The notes: generated by a model from the letters alone, not told the origin. A stretch of DNA of 64,000 nt from Diploptera punctata (GCA_030220185.1 JASPKZ010008348.1:1683501-1747500); one strand, 5' to 3'; shown: positions 41,400-51,829, numbered from the stretch's first letter. A program made the numbers and translations.

Positions 41400-41760
41400 A
41401 GTAAATAAACATTTACATAAAATCATCATATTCATAAGGTTTGTTCCGGTCTCATTCCTTAACAATGTAGTACCCGTCTTGGTCTTCCGACATTTTGTCG
41501 ACCATTTCGATAGTAATTCATCATCAGTGATAGTCTTTCGTTGTTTGTGTATGCTGTTTCAAATTATTTCTACCTTTTTAATTGTGTCTATTAATACTTT
41601 AATATTTATTTTCCTTCTTATATCTGCAGTTTTTTTTACCTGTAAGTTATATCCCGCAACAAATCTTAAAAATCTCATTTCCTCTGCTTCAGTTTTTCTT
41701 TCTACTTTTCTTGCCAATACCCAAAACGCCCTATCATAAAACAACATCACTGATATTACC
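41400..41760 (-). pseudogene. RT thumb fragment
   Basis: The minus-strand frame from 41750 reads MMLFYDRAFWVLARKVER, then EEMRFLRFVAGYNLQVKK and KINIKVLIDTIKK. This parallels the YGSExWxxxK...MRFLRxVAGYT segment of the fragment at 40330-40160. Only this region survives. Confidence 0.6.
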
Positions 41761-41845
41761 TTATATGTTCAAGGCTTTTTTCATAATATGAGTCAGGTTT
41801 TTTATGCAATATAGGCCTAAGATAAGATTTAATACAGATAGTACA

Positions 41846-42146
41846 TATTATTCAACTGAAGTGTGGCACATGTGACAATGTCTATATAGGACAAACTGGT
41901 AGACCTTTTATCTCTCGGATAAAGGAATACATGAGGGCATATAACAGAAATTTAGAAAATTCAAAATATGCTAACCACCTATTCCAATTTAATCATTGTT
42001 TCGATCCAAATTTTGAAATTTTACACGTTTGTGATAAGGGTAAGAAGTTAGATCTTTTGGAGGCTGTAGAAATAAATACATTTAAAAGTAGTAACAAACT
42101 GTTAAATTCTCAACTTGATTTGAATGAATCCACTTTGTTAAATTAA
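41846..42146 (+). pseudogene. GIY-YIG endonuclease domain of PLE family 2
   Basis: The frame reads LKCGTCDNVYIGQTGRPFIS, then RIKEYMRAYNRN and YANHLFQFNHCFD, then LDLLEAVEINTF. The VYIG-x-T-x-R core, the spacing to the EY pair and the E of LLEAVEI fit PLE GIY-YIG domains. The first half of the GIY motif is replaced by QLKCG. The RT is missing. The C-terminus ends NESTLLN. Confidence 0.7.
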
Positions 42147-42217
42147 AAAAATTAAATAAATATTGTTGTATTGTTGCTTAGATCAGTTGGAACACAATTC
42201 ATAATTTGTTAACATGT

Positions 42218-42243
42218 CTGAAGAAGGTACAGTGTACCGAAAC
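42218..42243 (+). ncRNA. Hammerhead-ribozyme-like core of PLE family 2
   Basis: CTGAAGA, one extra base, 5-bp stem GGTAC/GTACC with loop AGT, then GAAAC. The layout is the same as in PLE family 1 although the stem sequence differs, so structure and not sequence is conserved. Confidence 0.45.
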
Positions 42244-42440
42244 AGCTGTCACTGAATTATATAATAAATAAGAAAATCAAATAAAACTACGTTTTATGTT
42301 TATTTAATTAATATTATTCAATTGTTTGTATGTGAAACCAAGATAAAAGACATTCAGAAATCTAACTTATCATTTATACAATTCAACAGTTTGTGTGTGA
42401 AATCGAAACAAAAGGCAGTCATAAGTCTTAACTTCTCATT

Positions 42441-42773
42441 CCATCCATAGTAATTCTGCCCGAAGGCAGGTCCTTCACTGCAATCATAGCATTTTTATGC
42501 TATGCTTGCAGCTTTACTAGGGAAATGTAGGTGTGGTAGCTTCCCGTTGCTTTCCACACCGGTGAAGGATGATGATGAGAATGATAAGGGTGATGATTAT
42601 GGCCATATGATTTCGGGGACCGTTTGGGCCTTATAGTTTTCCTGACATTTGTCTTACAGGTGAGGAAAAAAACCCGATAAAACCTCACCCAGAAAAACTG
42701 CACCGACCGGAGATCGAACCCGGGCCCGTTGTGTGAAAAGGCAGCACGCTACCTCGAGACCACAGCGGTGGAC
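42441..42773 (-). mobile_element. tRNA-derived SINE family 1 with 11-bp target duplication
   Basis: Full-length minus copy. The head at the right has GTGGTCTCGAGGTAGCG and GGTTCGATCTCCGG; the end at the left has GGCAGAATTACTATGGATGG. It is flanked by aacttctcatt at 42430-42440 and 42774-42784. Confidence 0.85.
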
Positions 42774-42784
42774 AACTTCTCATT

Positions 42785-43310
42785 ATACTATGTTAAATCT
42801 TACGTATTAGTACATAAAAATCCTGACACCATTCATAATCTATATAATTATCTAATATATAATTAACTATAACTCTAATAATCTTAAATGTAATGAACTT
42901 TGAAAATTGTTATTTCCGTCAGAATGAAAGAAAGGTCTCCAGGAAAACAAAGAAATCTAGAACACATTAAATTGAAGTAAGGTGCATAGTAAGTGGAATT
43001 AATTAATTTATATTTTACTTTGGTTCATGGAATGTTGTGAATGTTTTTGGAATGAAAAAAATTCAATTAAGGAACAAGCAGAAATTTTAAAGTTGTAGAG
43101 ATATTGGATTCAGATATTAATATAAAATATGGGATATATCCCGCATACCTCTGTTCAGAGAACTTGCATTTTATGTATCGCAGTTCATTCGCTCGTTTAT
43201 TAAATAATTCCACTTGTTATCAATATGTTGTGTCTGTATTATTTTCAATAAATATAAGCAAGTTTGCTAATTACTCCTTGTTTGGTTTTGTTTTGGATAT
43301 GCTTTCATTT
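42785..43310. other. Intergenic DNA
   Basis: AT-rich. Nothing was recognised. Confidence 0.4.
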
Positions 43311-43311
43311 G

Positions 43312-43353
43312 ATATATATATATATATATACATACATACATACATACATACAT
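43312..43353. repeat. (AT)n then (CATA)n microsatellite
   Basis: A step from dinucleotide to tetranucleotide repeat, adjoining the 3' end of the minus-strand LINE fragment at 43362. Confidence 0.9.
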
Positions 43354-43359
43354 AAAAAG

Positions 43360-43720
43360 TATTCTGCCCAAGAGCAGGTCTTTCACTGCAAACTCAGCAT
43401 CCTACACTCTTTGCTTAACTCAGCCTTCCTTTCTGTATCCGCATACAAACCATTTATTTTAATGTCGTGTATCATCTGATGTATTTTTCTTCCTCTAACC
43501 TTCTTTCCGTTGATCATTCCTTCTAGGACATCCGTCAGCATGCAGTTTCTTCTTAGCCAGTGGCCAATTCAATTTATTTTCTTCTTCTTCTTTATGAGTT
43601 CCAGCCTAGTTCTTCTTTCACCCACTCTGTCCAGCATATCTTTATTTTCTATTTTGTCTGTCCATTTTATACGCACCATCCTTCTCCATATTCACATCTC
43701 AATGCTTAAAAATTTGTTTA
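43360..43720 (-). pseudogene. LINE RT C-terminus whose 3' end matches the SINE tail
   Basis: The minus strand reads EMWRRMVRIKWTDKIENKDM, LDRVGERRTRLELIKKK, INWIGHWLRRNCMLTDVLEG, MINGKKVRGRKIHQMI and KAELSKEC. It is followed by a short 3' UTR: GCAGTGAAAGACCTGCTCTT and GGGCAGAAT. The last roughly 31 bases are nearly the same as the 3' end of SINE family 1 (GCAGTGAAGGACCTGCC..GGCAGAAT). The coding region is decayed. The LINE family is unnamed here. Confidence 0.7.
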
Positions 43721-43759
43721 TATTGTCGTTAGTTGTGAAAACATTGTCAAGTTGAAGTA

Positions 43760-44320
43760 GCAGTGGAGTAACATAAAATACAAAGAAATACTGTAGCTCG
43801 GTTAGTGAGGGCCGTTAAGGAAGAATAGTGGTGTTACTCTGGGGACGCGCAAAGTTTTATCTTTGAAGAGAAAATGAAAAAAAAACTCGAGATACAGTTA
43901 TCATGTACAAAACGTAATTTGAATCATAATTAACTGTTCTAGCGTCTTACAGAATTATTTTCTCTGCAGTACCTTCCACATGCTCTGTTGCAGCGATTCC
44001 AACATTTATATGAGCCTGATGGTTGACTTTAGTTGGCCTTATGTATCAACCGGCTATGCGCCATTATGTAAAATTTGAGAAAAATACGTTTAAAGTTTTA
44101 AGTCAGTCTTCATTTTTTATTGTAGCGCCAAACTAACAATACTGAATATTGCAAGTTGTTGTCCTTGTTTGACAGTTATGCATAAACAATCTAAGAGCGG
44201 GAACAGTTGGCGCTTAGCTGCATGATGCAAAATTTAGATTAGCATTAATGAATATCTGGTTTCATAATCTTCTTTTACAAAACACAGAATCTCTGATAGG
44301 AATGATGGCATTTACATTTT
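43760..44320. other. Intergenic DNA
   Basis: No gene or known repeat was recognised. Confidence 0.4.

Positions 44321-44321
<1 letters not shown>

Positions 44322-44392
<71 letters not shown>
44322..44392. repeat. (AAT)n microsatellite
   Basis: A long AAT run. A poly-T of about 24 bases follows at 44471-44494. Confidence 0.95.
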
Positions 44393-44394
<2 letters not shown>

Positions 44395-44631
44395 TATATT
44401 TAAAGATTTGGTGCTAATAGATGCTTACACATACTTCATTGAGCCAGTGCAACACATGCCATCAAAATATCTTTTTTTTTTTTTTTTTTTTTTCAAAATG
44501 ACACTTAGCTGGTTGATATATAACATCGTCCAGTTATATCAATATATCTGAAGATAATGGCCGTACTTCGCAATCTACAGGACAGTGTGTCCTGGCTCCT
44601 GTGAACTCTGCGGGGTCCTATTATATGAACG

Positions 44632-44880
44632 GATTCATTGGCTAGTGGTTAGCGTTTCTAATTACAGTTCATGAGGTCCCGTGTTCGATTTCCTGCCAGA
44701 CCATAAGAACGTTTCCTTGAAGGGAATTGTTCCTTTGATTGCCCATGAGCTGTAGTCAGAAAGCTGACCTCTAGACCATCAGGCTGATCTGTGTACATAT
44801 TTCTTAATTTGATATTACATAAAATCCAGGCCCTATCTATAAGTTTTACTCTCATGGTTGTCATTTTGACCTAAATTTAA
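44632..44880 (+). mobile_element. tRNA-derived SINE of a second family
   Basis: A box TGGCTAGTGGTTAGCG and B box GTGTTCGATTTCC are spaced as in tRNA, followed by a non-tRNA body (AAGAACGTTTCCTTGAAGGG, GCTGACCTCTAGACCATCAG). The end is uncertain, near 44880. The head differs from SINE family 1. Confidence 0.6.
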
Positions 44881-45045
44881 TTTAATATTCAGTCAAAATA
44901 TTGTGATTGTATATTTTAGTGTGGCATTTGTTCGTCCGAGATGGGTGAAATAGAAGTGCACATTGTCTTAATAACGGTCAGAAAATAAAGAAAGCGTTAA
45001 GATAATTTCTAGAAAATAATAAATATAATTAATATAGCCTATATA

Positions 45046-45356
45046 GTCCACCGCTGTGGTCTCGAGGTAGCGTGCTGCCTTGTCACGCAGCGGGCCCGGG
45101 TTCGATCCCGGTCGGGGCAGTTTTTCTGGGTGAAGTTTTTATCGGGGTTTTTCCTCACCTCTAAGACAAATGCCAGGAAAACTTTAAGGCCCAAACGGTC
45201 CCCGAAATCATATGGCAATCATCATCATCCTTCACCGGTGTGGAAAGCAACGGGAAACAACTCACCTACAAATCCCTAGTAAAGCTGCAAGCATAGCATG
45301 AAAATGCTATGATTGCAGTGAATGACCTGCCTTCTAGCAGAATTACTATGGATGGA
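45046..45356 (+). mobile_element. tRNA-derived SINE family 1
   Basis: Full-length copy. GTGGTCTCGAGGTAGCG, GGTTCGATCCCGGTCGGGG, body CTGGGTGAAGTTTTTATCGG, hairpin ATAGCATGAAAATGCTATG, end GCAGAATTACTATGGATGG. I did not find a convincing target duplication. Confidence 0.85.
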
Positions 45357-45394
45357 TTGCTTATATCTAAATATATTCTATATTTAAATTGTTT

Positions 45395-46135
45395 CAGAAA
45401 AAGGATTAATAGAAGTATGGTATATGCAGTTGATTCCTACAGGAATGAAGCATGGGGCACAAAGGATTCAATGAGAAATAAATTTTTGGGACTGAAAGTG
45501 CACTATTTGAGAAGAAGTTTGTATAATCGAAAATAGAGTAAATCCCACCTCAGAAAATAAAAGATAGCACGGATGCAGAAGAAACAATATAATCGAACAA
45601 ACTGAACTATGAGCTGTTTTTATTATTCATTTCATACATCTCAATTATGTATAAATCATATTTGAAGAGAAAAATTATACGCTCAGACTGGGAGTTGAAC
45701 CCGGGAACCTTTGTTCTCTAGACAAAGTGCTCTACCACATGAGCTACCTGCTCTAACACCTACGGGAATTACAACGTATATAGAGAAACATTTATGTTTA
45801 GATCGGTACTTGTTCAGGTAGCTCAGGTTGTAGAGCACTTGGTCTAAAGAACCAAGGGTCCCGGGTTCAGGTCCCGGTCTGAGCGTATAATTTTTCTCTT
45901 CAAATATGAACTATGAGTATTAAAATGGTTGCGACATGTGATGGAAATGAGTGATGATAAATGTTGAAGAATAACTTCAATGACAACTTGCTGACAGTTC
46001 AAAGACAAGAAAACTAAGACCTACGGGGAAATATTATGGTGGGAGGGTTGAGAACCGAAGGACTGCATTCGGAATATGCGAGGGATAGAAATAAGTGGAC
46101 CATAGGAGTGGAAAAGCTTACAAAATATTGAAACA
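45395..46135 (+). pseudogene. RT C-terminal relic interrupted by a fold-back SINE
   Basis: The left part reads GNEAWGTKDSMRNKFLGL, then YLRRSLYNRKIE and DSTDAEETI. The right part, after 45917, reads VLKWLRHVMEMSDDK and a worn end. This is the GCExWxxKxSMxxKL...LxWxGHVxRMxDxR segment of an endonuclease-RT. The 294-bp element at 45614-45907 splits it. Stops are present on both sides. Confidence 0.6.
45614..45907. mobile_element. Fold-back pair of tRNA-like SINE sequences with 10-bp target duplication
   Basis: Minus-strand tRNA-like head at 45682-45753 (A box TAGCTCATGTGGTAGAGCA, B box GGTTCAACTCC) and plus-strand tRNA-like head at 45818-45887 (TAGCTCAGGTTGTAGAGCA, GGTTCAGGTCC). Each is followed, facing outward, by GTATAATTTTTCTCTTCAAA. 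The arms are about 95 bp with a spacer of about 65 bp. Flanking gaactatgag at 45604-45613 and 45908-45917 is the duplication. The predicted anticodon loops are 9 bases unless the stem is shifted, so these are not functional tRNAs. Confidence 0.75.
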
Positions 46136-46514
46136 CTATCCTTAAGAATAGAAATAATAAATCTAAATTGAAATTAACTATGGAACTGTCAACCATTGCA
46201 TCTAGATTTATACCTTGAAAATCCTCCCAGAGAAGCGTTGAGGTGTACCAAGGCCGTGTCAGGGAAAAAAAAATCTACCTTTTTAACTATAAGGAACAGA
46301 AATCGAAGTCATAATCCAGCAATGGGTACCCACTGCCCAGACCAGAAGGACTACCTACGTGAGTTAGAGCGGAGTAGATTGAGACGGGACGTGTTGCGGT
46401 GGCAGGTAGTAAAGGGTCATCCAATCTACCAATTCAGCCGTTGTATTGCTAACTTTCGCTTGGTCATTACCGCGTGTAATGTACATGTATTAATTGGTGT
46501 TTCTCGTTCATTTA
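46136..46514. other. Intergenic DNA
   Basis: The open frame at 46196-46573 is partly microsatellite; its first half is not recognised. No gene is supported. Confidence 0.35.
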
Positions 46515-46526
46515 TATCATCTATAC

Positions 46527-46572
<46 letters not shown>

Positions 46573-46750
46573 GTATAAATTATTGTTGTTTGTACATGAA
46601 ATTTACACTGCAATTTTTAACGTCTTTTTAACTTTTCATAATTGGATAGTATATAGATAATCTAATGTAAACATGTATTTGTATGTTTCTGCTGGTTGAG
46701 TGGAAGAGAAGGCGTTATGATCTTAACTCTATCAGAATAAATAGAACAAT
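46515..46750 (+). pseudogene. CR1-like LINE 3' UTR
   Basis: (ATT)n at 46527-46571, then TTGTTTGTACATGAAATTTA, GCTGGTTGAGTGGAAGAGAA and CTTAACTCTATCAGAATAAA. It matches 10620-10849 closely. The tail microsatellite follows at 46753. Confidence 0.7.
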
Positions 46751-46752
46751 AT

Positions 46753-46895
46753 GTTATTATTATTATTATTACTATTATTAGTATTATTATTATTATTATT
46801 AGTAGTAGTAGTAGTGGTGGTGGTGGTGGTGGTGGTGGTGGTGGTGGCGGTGGCGGCGGCGGCGGCGGCGGCGGTAGCAGTAGCAGCAGCAGCAT
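46753..46895. repeat. Compound microsatellite: ATT, AGT, GGT, GGC, AGC in sequence
   Basis: The trinucleotide unit changes stepwise by one base: (ATT)n to 46800, (AGT)n to 46815, (GGT)n to 46846, (GGC)n to about 46874, then (AGT/AGC)n to 46893. Open frames over it are artefacts. Confidence 0.9.
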
Positions 46896-46899
46896 TACT

Positions 46900-47795
46900 T
46901 CTCTATTGTTTAAATGAGAGTTTTAGTACTGGATTTTGATGCCTTGCAGTTAAAAAGGCAAAAGTCTTTTTTTGGACACAGCCTTGTCGGATCACAATAC
47001 TTTTCTGTCATAAATGTCAAGGTAGTTTCGGCGTGCAATGCTTGACATTTAGCTTTTAAGAAATGGCTTAGACACACATCACACTGTTATAAAACTTAAT
47101 GTTTAAGCTGATATTTACTTTAACTGGAATAATAAGGAGATAAGCTCCATAGTATTAAAATGTGCCTCTCTCTCTTCACTTCACGGATGTTATTAAGGCT
47201 CACATAATCTGTGTTTATAGTTGAAATTTGAACCCTAAGTGCTCTCAAGGAAGAGCAAATCTACTTACCTCGTAGTTAGTTTGATTTGAGTTCCTTCATT
47301 AGAAGTTTCCAGTAAACTTGTAAATGGACTACTACTCTTGCAGTTTTCCTCTACTCCACCTCTCCACAGAAATTAAAGTAATATTCTAAATTGTGTATCA
47401 GGGTATATTTATTTTAGTAAATTTATTCTAGCGAATTCAGAAATTATGTTGCACCCGTGAAATATATACATTTTTAATGTTCATCGATCATATTTATTAT
47501 GAATAAAAGATTAGGATGAATATATACAACTCTGTGTTAGTCTTTGACTTCCTTTGCTTTTCTAATTTTCATCGAAATTTGATTGAAATTACAATGTTTG
47601 TATTACACATAATCACAAGTAATATCACGAGTGATTTTCAAAGCATTGATTTGGAAATTTAGAGTGGCATTCGTTAGGACTATTCAACAATAAATTTAAG
47701 CTGTTTTACTAAAAAATCATTATTTAAATATATTTACCGGTATTTAAAAAAATATTTATATATTTAATATAAATGGGGATGTTAGAAAACAAATC
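46900..47795. other. Intergenic DNA, no gene recognised
   Basis: AT-rich. No protein or repeat motif was found. Confidence 0.4.
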
Positions 47796-47799
47796 AGAA

Positions 47800-48262
47800 A
47801 TGTGTGGTTATGTTTCATTTGTTTATCTACCGCAACTTCATCATATTATTTATTGCCAAAGAGGATCTCAATATTGTATAAAATACATCCTAACGGAGAA
47901 AAAATGCAACACATCAAACTGTATAGTATAACCAATATTATAGGTTATTAAATATTTTTTTAAGAAACAACTCTGTTCAATCATTATTTAAAAACAAAAT
48001 TATTGAATACAAAATTATCAAATGTGTAGATCGAACGGATCTGTTCATTATTTGCTATATTCAATGTATTTGTTGGAGATCCAGTCACTGCAAAATAATG
48101 CTCTGACCTGTTCAGAATATTAAAAAGGAGGCTTTCTTTATCACAAAATCAGGAGCTGATAAAATAGAATTGGATAAAGAGTGAGGTGAAACACGACTGT
48201 TATTGGTTTGTAAATCAAAATCATTGACTCCCATTTCGGGCACGAGTTAAATAGTCAGTTTA
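47800..48262 (-). repeat. Unclassified dispersed repeat, copy 2 of an inverted pair
   Basis: Inverse counterpart of 22325-22800. The minus strand has CTGACTATTTAACTCGTGCC and CAGTCGTGTTTCACCTCA, then TGCATTTTTTCTCCGTTAG near the other end. Confidence 0.65.
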
Positions 48263-48712
48263 ACATTTTAAGAAATTTGATCTAAAGTTTCTACAACACA
48301 AGTGTCTTGTGTGTCCGGTAGTCGAGGGACTGGTAAAAATACCTATATAGAGATGGATTTAACAAGGGAATACAGTATATCAGATATATGTATTTTAAAG
48401 AGAATCTCGAAGGATATATATTGCACCTCATATATAAACTTCATTTCCCTCAGAATACAATAGCTTATGTCATAAAATGGGAATACAAGAAATCACTTAG
48501 GAAAAAAAACATTTGTTTACTAAGTAAAGAGAAATATTCAAATACTGTCTCATTAAACTGAAGTCATTTTATCAACACCTCTACAGACAAAAAGTCTGTT
48601 ACACATCAATTACTTACACAAACCCAATTCATCATGAGGTCCAATTTATGGTCCAATATTTCTCATTTATTCAATATATTTTTCTTCTGTTAAATAAATT
48701 ACAGGCTCATTT
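48263..48712. other. Intergenic DNA
   Basis: Nothing was recognised. Confidence 0.4.
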
Positions 48713-49314
48713 TGTGACGCATCCTAATGGCTGCGATTAAATTTCGCGGGTGACGGCGAGAGTAGCGGTCTCGCATTGGTCAGACGTTGAGTCGCGAGTT
48801 GAAAGGCCCGCGCAGATGAGCGATAAGTCTAGACTTCCTCTCCGGAGATTTCTCTAAGCTTCTACGCTTCTTGTCGGGAAGAATCTATGCCAGAAGCTTC
48901 CATACTACGAAAGTCCGGATTCAGAGGCGAGATATTTCCTCCCCGGCCTATATAAACCTTTGCAGGATCGGGAACAAGTTACGTGTATAGTGACAGCGTT
49001 TCGGAGGTTTCTCCAAGCTTCTATCAGCCGTGTCGAGAAGGTTCGATACCAGAAGCTTCCATACAAGGAATGCCCTGATTGCATAAATCGAACTGTAATC
49101 AGAAAAAAAGCTGTAGAAAGTGAATGTGTTAGAGATTGTAAATAATTGTGTGATAGATAAACTTTAAAAGAAGATTAATTATTTCAGCAATTTGTGAATG
49201 AAATCTCACTGTGTATTTATAGGATTAAAGTTATTGTGGAGTTTTACTCGATCGTCTGTTTTTTCTTGTGACAAGAAAACAAAGTGAAAACTACCCCACG
49301 ACAGCCTGCTACAA
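48713..49314 (+). repeat. Candidate solo LTR with promoter-like elements
   Basis: The boundaries TGTGACGC and CTGCTACA give a TGT...ACA termini pair. A TATA-like TATATAAACC at 48950-48959 is followed about 30 bases on by a possible start. A polyadenylation-like GATTAAAG lies at about 49222, then a GTTTTACTCG segment typical of U5. GAAGCTTCC occurs twice (about 48893 and 49053) in two related 50-bp blocks. No internal retrovirus-like coding sequence, primer site or target duplication was found, so assignment is tentative. The open frame at 48960-49145 has no known motif. Confidence 0.4.
48945..48965 (+). promoter_or_regulatory. TATA-like promoter element in the candidate LTR
   Basis: CCTATATAAACC is a good TATA box match placed where an LTR U3/R boundary would be. 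It is supported only by position. Confidence 0.4.
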
Positions 49315-50265
49315 TATACAAATTTTAATTGTGATAAAACAGAACACTGCAACCGGCAGAGCGTTAAAAATGTTCTTAACAAAATTTCAACTTTCAGGAT
49401 AGTTTCTCTTACTTTTCAGATTTTGCTGATTAAAGAACTCGTTATTACGTTTCTTATTAAATGTCACGTGCAAGTTCTGTTGTGGAAATCAAACATGGCG
49501 CCGCTGAAGTGATATTTAAGTTTTGGCTACCAGTCAAACCCCAACTTGTAATTCATGGATTTTGACTGATTTGTAGAGAATATATTTCTCATAGTCTTTG
49601 TTCGATAGTATATACCGAGTATTGTTGTGAAAAACTGAAAAATGACTTAAGCTAGAGCAATTTTAATTTTTTTTCTTCCTACACCTAATGTTATTTGTCT
49701 CCTGGATAACGAACTCGTCACTACTTATAATTATTTTCTCTAAGCCGAGATTCGTTGGGAATATATACAATTAAGACCGCTAGACACTTAAAAGCTGTAT
49801 GCACGTAATGTATGTTGTTATGGCCGTTTTCAATGTCTAGCAAGTAAGATCAATGAAGATTCGTAAAAAAATCAAAAACTTTTCATGGGAACAACTTCAA
49901 TAACTACATTTCATTTCAGATGGAGAAAAAGAATACAATGTCCTAAACATATTAAAATAGTTTTGATATAATTTAAGATAAAAATGGATAAGATAAAATA
50001 AAAAAATAATTGTTTTCAAATCAGGACAAAAAAATAAATGAAAAGAAAAATGCTATATTATGAAAATAATTACCTGAAAAAAGTATGTTGACTTTTTCCC
50101 AAAAATGCGAGACATTTCTTAAATTTGACTAGAATTGGAGATACGTTTAACCAAATATGGCTATATGTACTTGCATTAGTCATTGTTCGAACAGTATCCT
50201 TTGTGTTGCTCCAATTTATCCAAAAACAGTAAATAATCTGGTGTATATTAACTTGCCCCCTTTCT
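49315..50265. other. AT-rich intergenic DNA
   Basis: At 49500-49740 there are faint matches (ACACCTAATG, GTATTGTTGTGAAAAA) to the tandem units at 56947-57480. Otherwise nothing. Confidence 0.4.
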
Positions 50266-50269
50266 CATA

Positions 50270-50660
50270 CTAACGTGGCCAAACTAACATTACGTTGCCT
50301 ATTTTCTCACCCTAAATTGACGAAACTAACACTATGTTGCCTATTTTCTCACCCTAACTTGACCAAACTAGCACTTAGTTGCCTATGTTTTCAGCCTAAT
50401 GTGGCCAAACTAACACATAGTTGCCCATTTTCTCGATCTAACTTGACCAAACTAGCACTCAGTTGCCTATTTTCTGACCCTACCTAATCAAACCTAGCAC
50501 TAAGTTGCCTATTATCTCACTCTAACTTGGCCAAACTAGCACTAAGTTGTCAATTTTCTCACCCTAACTTAGCCAAATTAGCATTAAGGTCCGATTTTCT
50601 CACCCTAACTTGCTCAAATTAACACTAAGTTGTCTAACTACCCTAACGTCTCAACTAATA
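50270..50660. repeat. 42-bp minisatellite, about nine units
   Basis: The unit is approximately CTTGACCAAACTAGCACTAA then GTTGCCTATTTTCTCACCCTAA. Units are diverged (5-20%). Because 42 is a multiple of three, five units are read as a 14-residue repeat in an open frame (50275-50487); I regard this as a consequence of the period, not a protein. Confidence 0.9.
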
Positions 50661-51295
50661 TATGTGGACTCCTGGGATAAATACCCTTATATTTGAGTAT
50701 TCATGTTGGTAATTAGCTCAAGCGGGAACATCTGTTATCACATTATCCAACATGACGCTAGCAGTCACTTTTTCTCCGATCGAATAGGTTGTACTGTGGC
50801 ATGGAATAGCCCTTTTTGTGTCATATACTCAGTTATAAAAATGTCCTAAAATACTTCTGCAAGTAAAAATCGGGGAAAACATTTTGAGAAAAGCCAATTC
50901 TGCATTTAAGGATGAAGCCAAATCTGCTAAAAAATGAAACAGGTAGCTCAAAAAGTGGTTTCACTGAAGACGAACAGAAAGAAAAGTAGAAGTTGTTGAC
51001 TATTCGATGATATAAGTCCCAGTATTTTCAGAACTTTACATGCATTGGGTTACAGCAATATTTTTATATCAGATGTGTAGTTATCTGCATTACCGACATA
51101 TTCCACTACTTGAGCCACAACAGATGACAGCAACAATGGTAGAAACAAATACTCAAAACATTCCTAAAAAGTTTAATCTTGAATAAACAATGTCACTGAA
51201 CGTTTGCAAGCTCTCTAAGGCATCCGGCCTTGGTGTAGAGCTTATATTGATTTTCACTTTCGATACTCCTATAAACAGTGTAGGTCTACTGCATT
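50661..51295. other. Intergenic DNA
   Basis: No gene was recognised. Confidence 0.4.
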
Positions 51296-51800
51296 TTATA
51301 TTCAAACTTGCTAATACCCGGCGTGTGTCTAAATACATTAAATGTGTTTTATGTTTACTTGAATATGTGAAAAAAAAGAAAAATAATTATACATTTATAT
51401 CGTAATTATCTTTAGATACCACGTGCTGATTACCCTGCGTTTGGCTACCTTCTTGGCATAAATGAGCTGAATGACATAAAGCTGAGTTACATCTGAACTC
51501 ACATTTCGAAAAACGAGGTGAGATAAGACTTAGTAGCAGACCCGGCAGACGTCGTCCTGCCGAACATTCAATTCAGTATGTTACAGCTGGACGATAAAAA
51601 TGTTAATTTTTTCACATAAAATTCACTAATTAATTAAGATTGCCCGATAATTCCTAACTTTCACCGCCACCTACCGGATCCAGTTGTGAATCTAAACAAT
51701 CCAGGGACCCACTCAAAAACATACACAAAAAAATTCATCAAAATCGATACAGTCTTTAGTTGTCACATTGACAGCAAGCACGTGTGAAGTATATCTTACG
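51296..51800 (-). repeat. Helitron-like fragments
   Basis: CTAATACCCGGCGTGTGTC at 51310 and GTGCTGATTACCCTGCG with GCATAAATGAGCTGAATGAC at 51425-51475 are inverse matches to the element at 17985-18908. 51680-51780 (CAATCCAGGGACCCACTC, ATCAAAATCGATACAG) matches the tandem units at 57400. Confidence 0.45.
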
Positions 51801-51829
51801 ACGTGTGATAGTTGAGTGAGACTATCAAT

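Larger units (their letters stand above)
41845..42270 (+). mobile_element. Second Penelope-like element, 5'-truncated
   Basis: Contains only a GIY-YIG C-terminus, a 3' UTR and a hammerhead-like motif. Its protein differs clearly from the 10850-16199 PLE, so it is a second family. It begins where minus-strand RT fragments end. Confidence 0.65.

Noticed and set aside
45682..45887. Two functional tRNA genes
   Set aside because: The anticodon arms do not give a normal 5-bp stem with 7-base loop in the usual position, and both copies share SINE-like bodies and a common target duplication.
46662..46939. Poly-Pro, poly-Val and poly-Ala frames
   Set aside because: They are readings of a compound trinucleotide microsatellite.
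50275..50487. 14-residue repeat protein
   Set aside because: The 42-bp period keeps the frame by itself; residues are not better conserved than the DNA, and there is no gene context.
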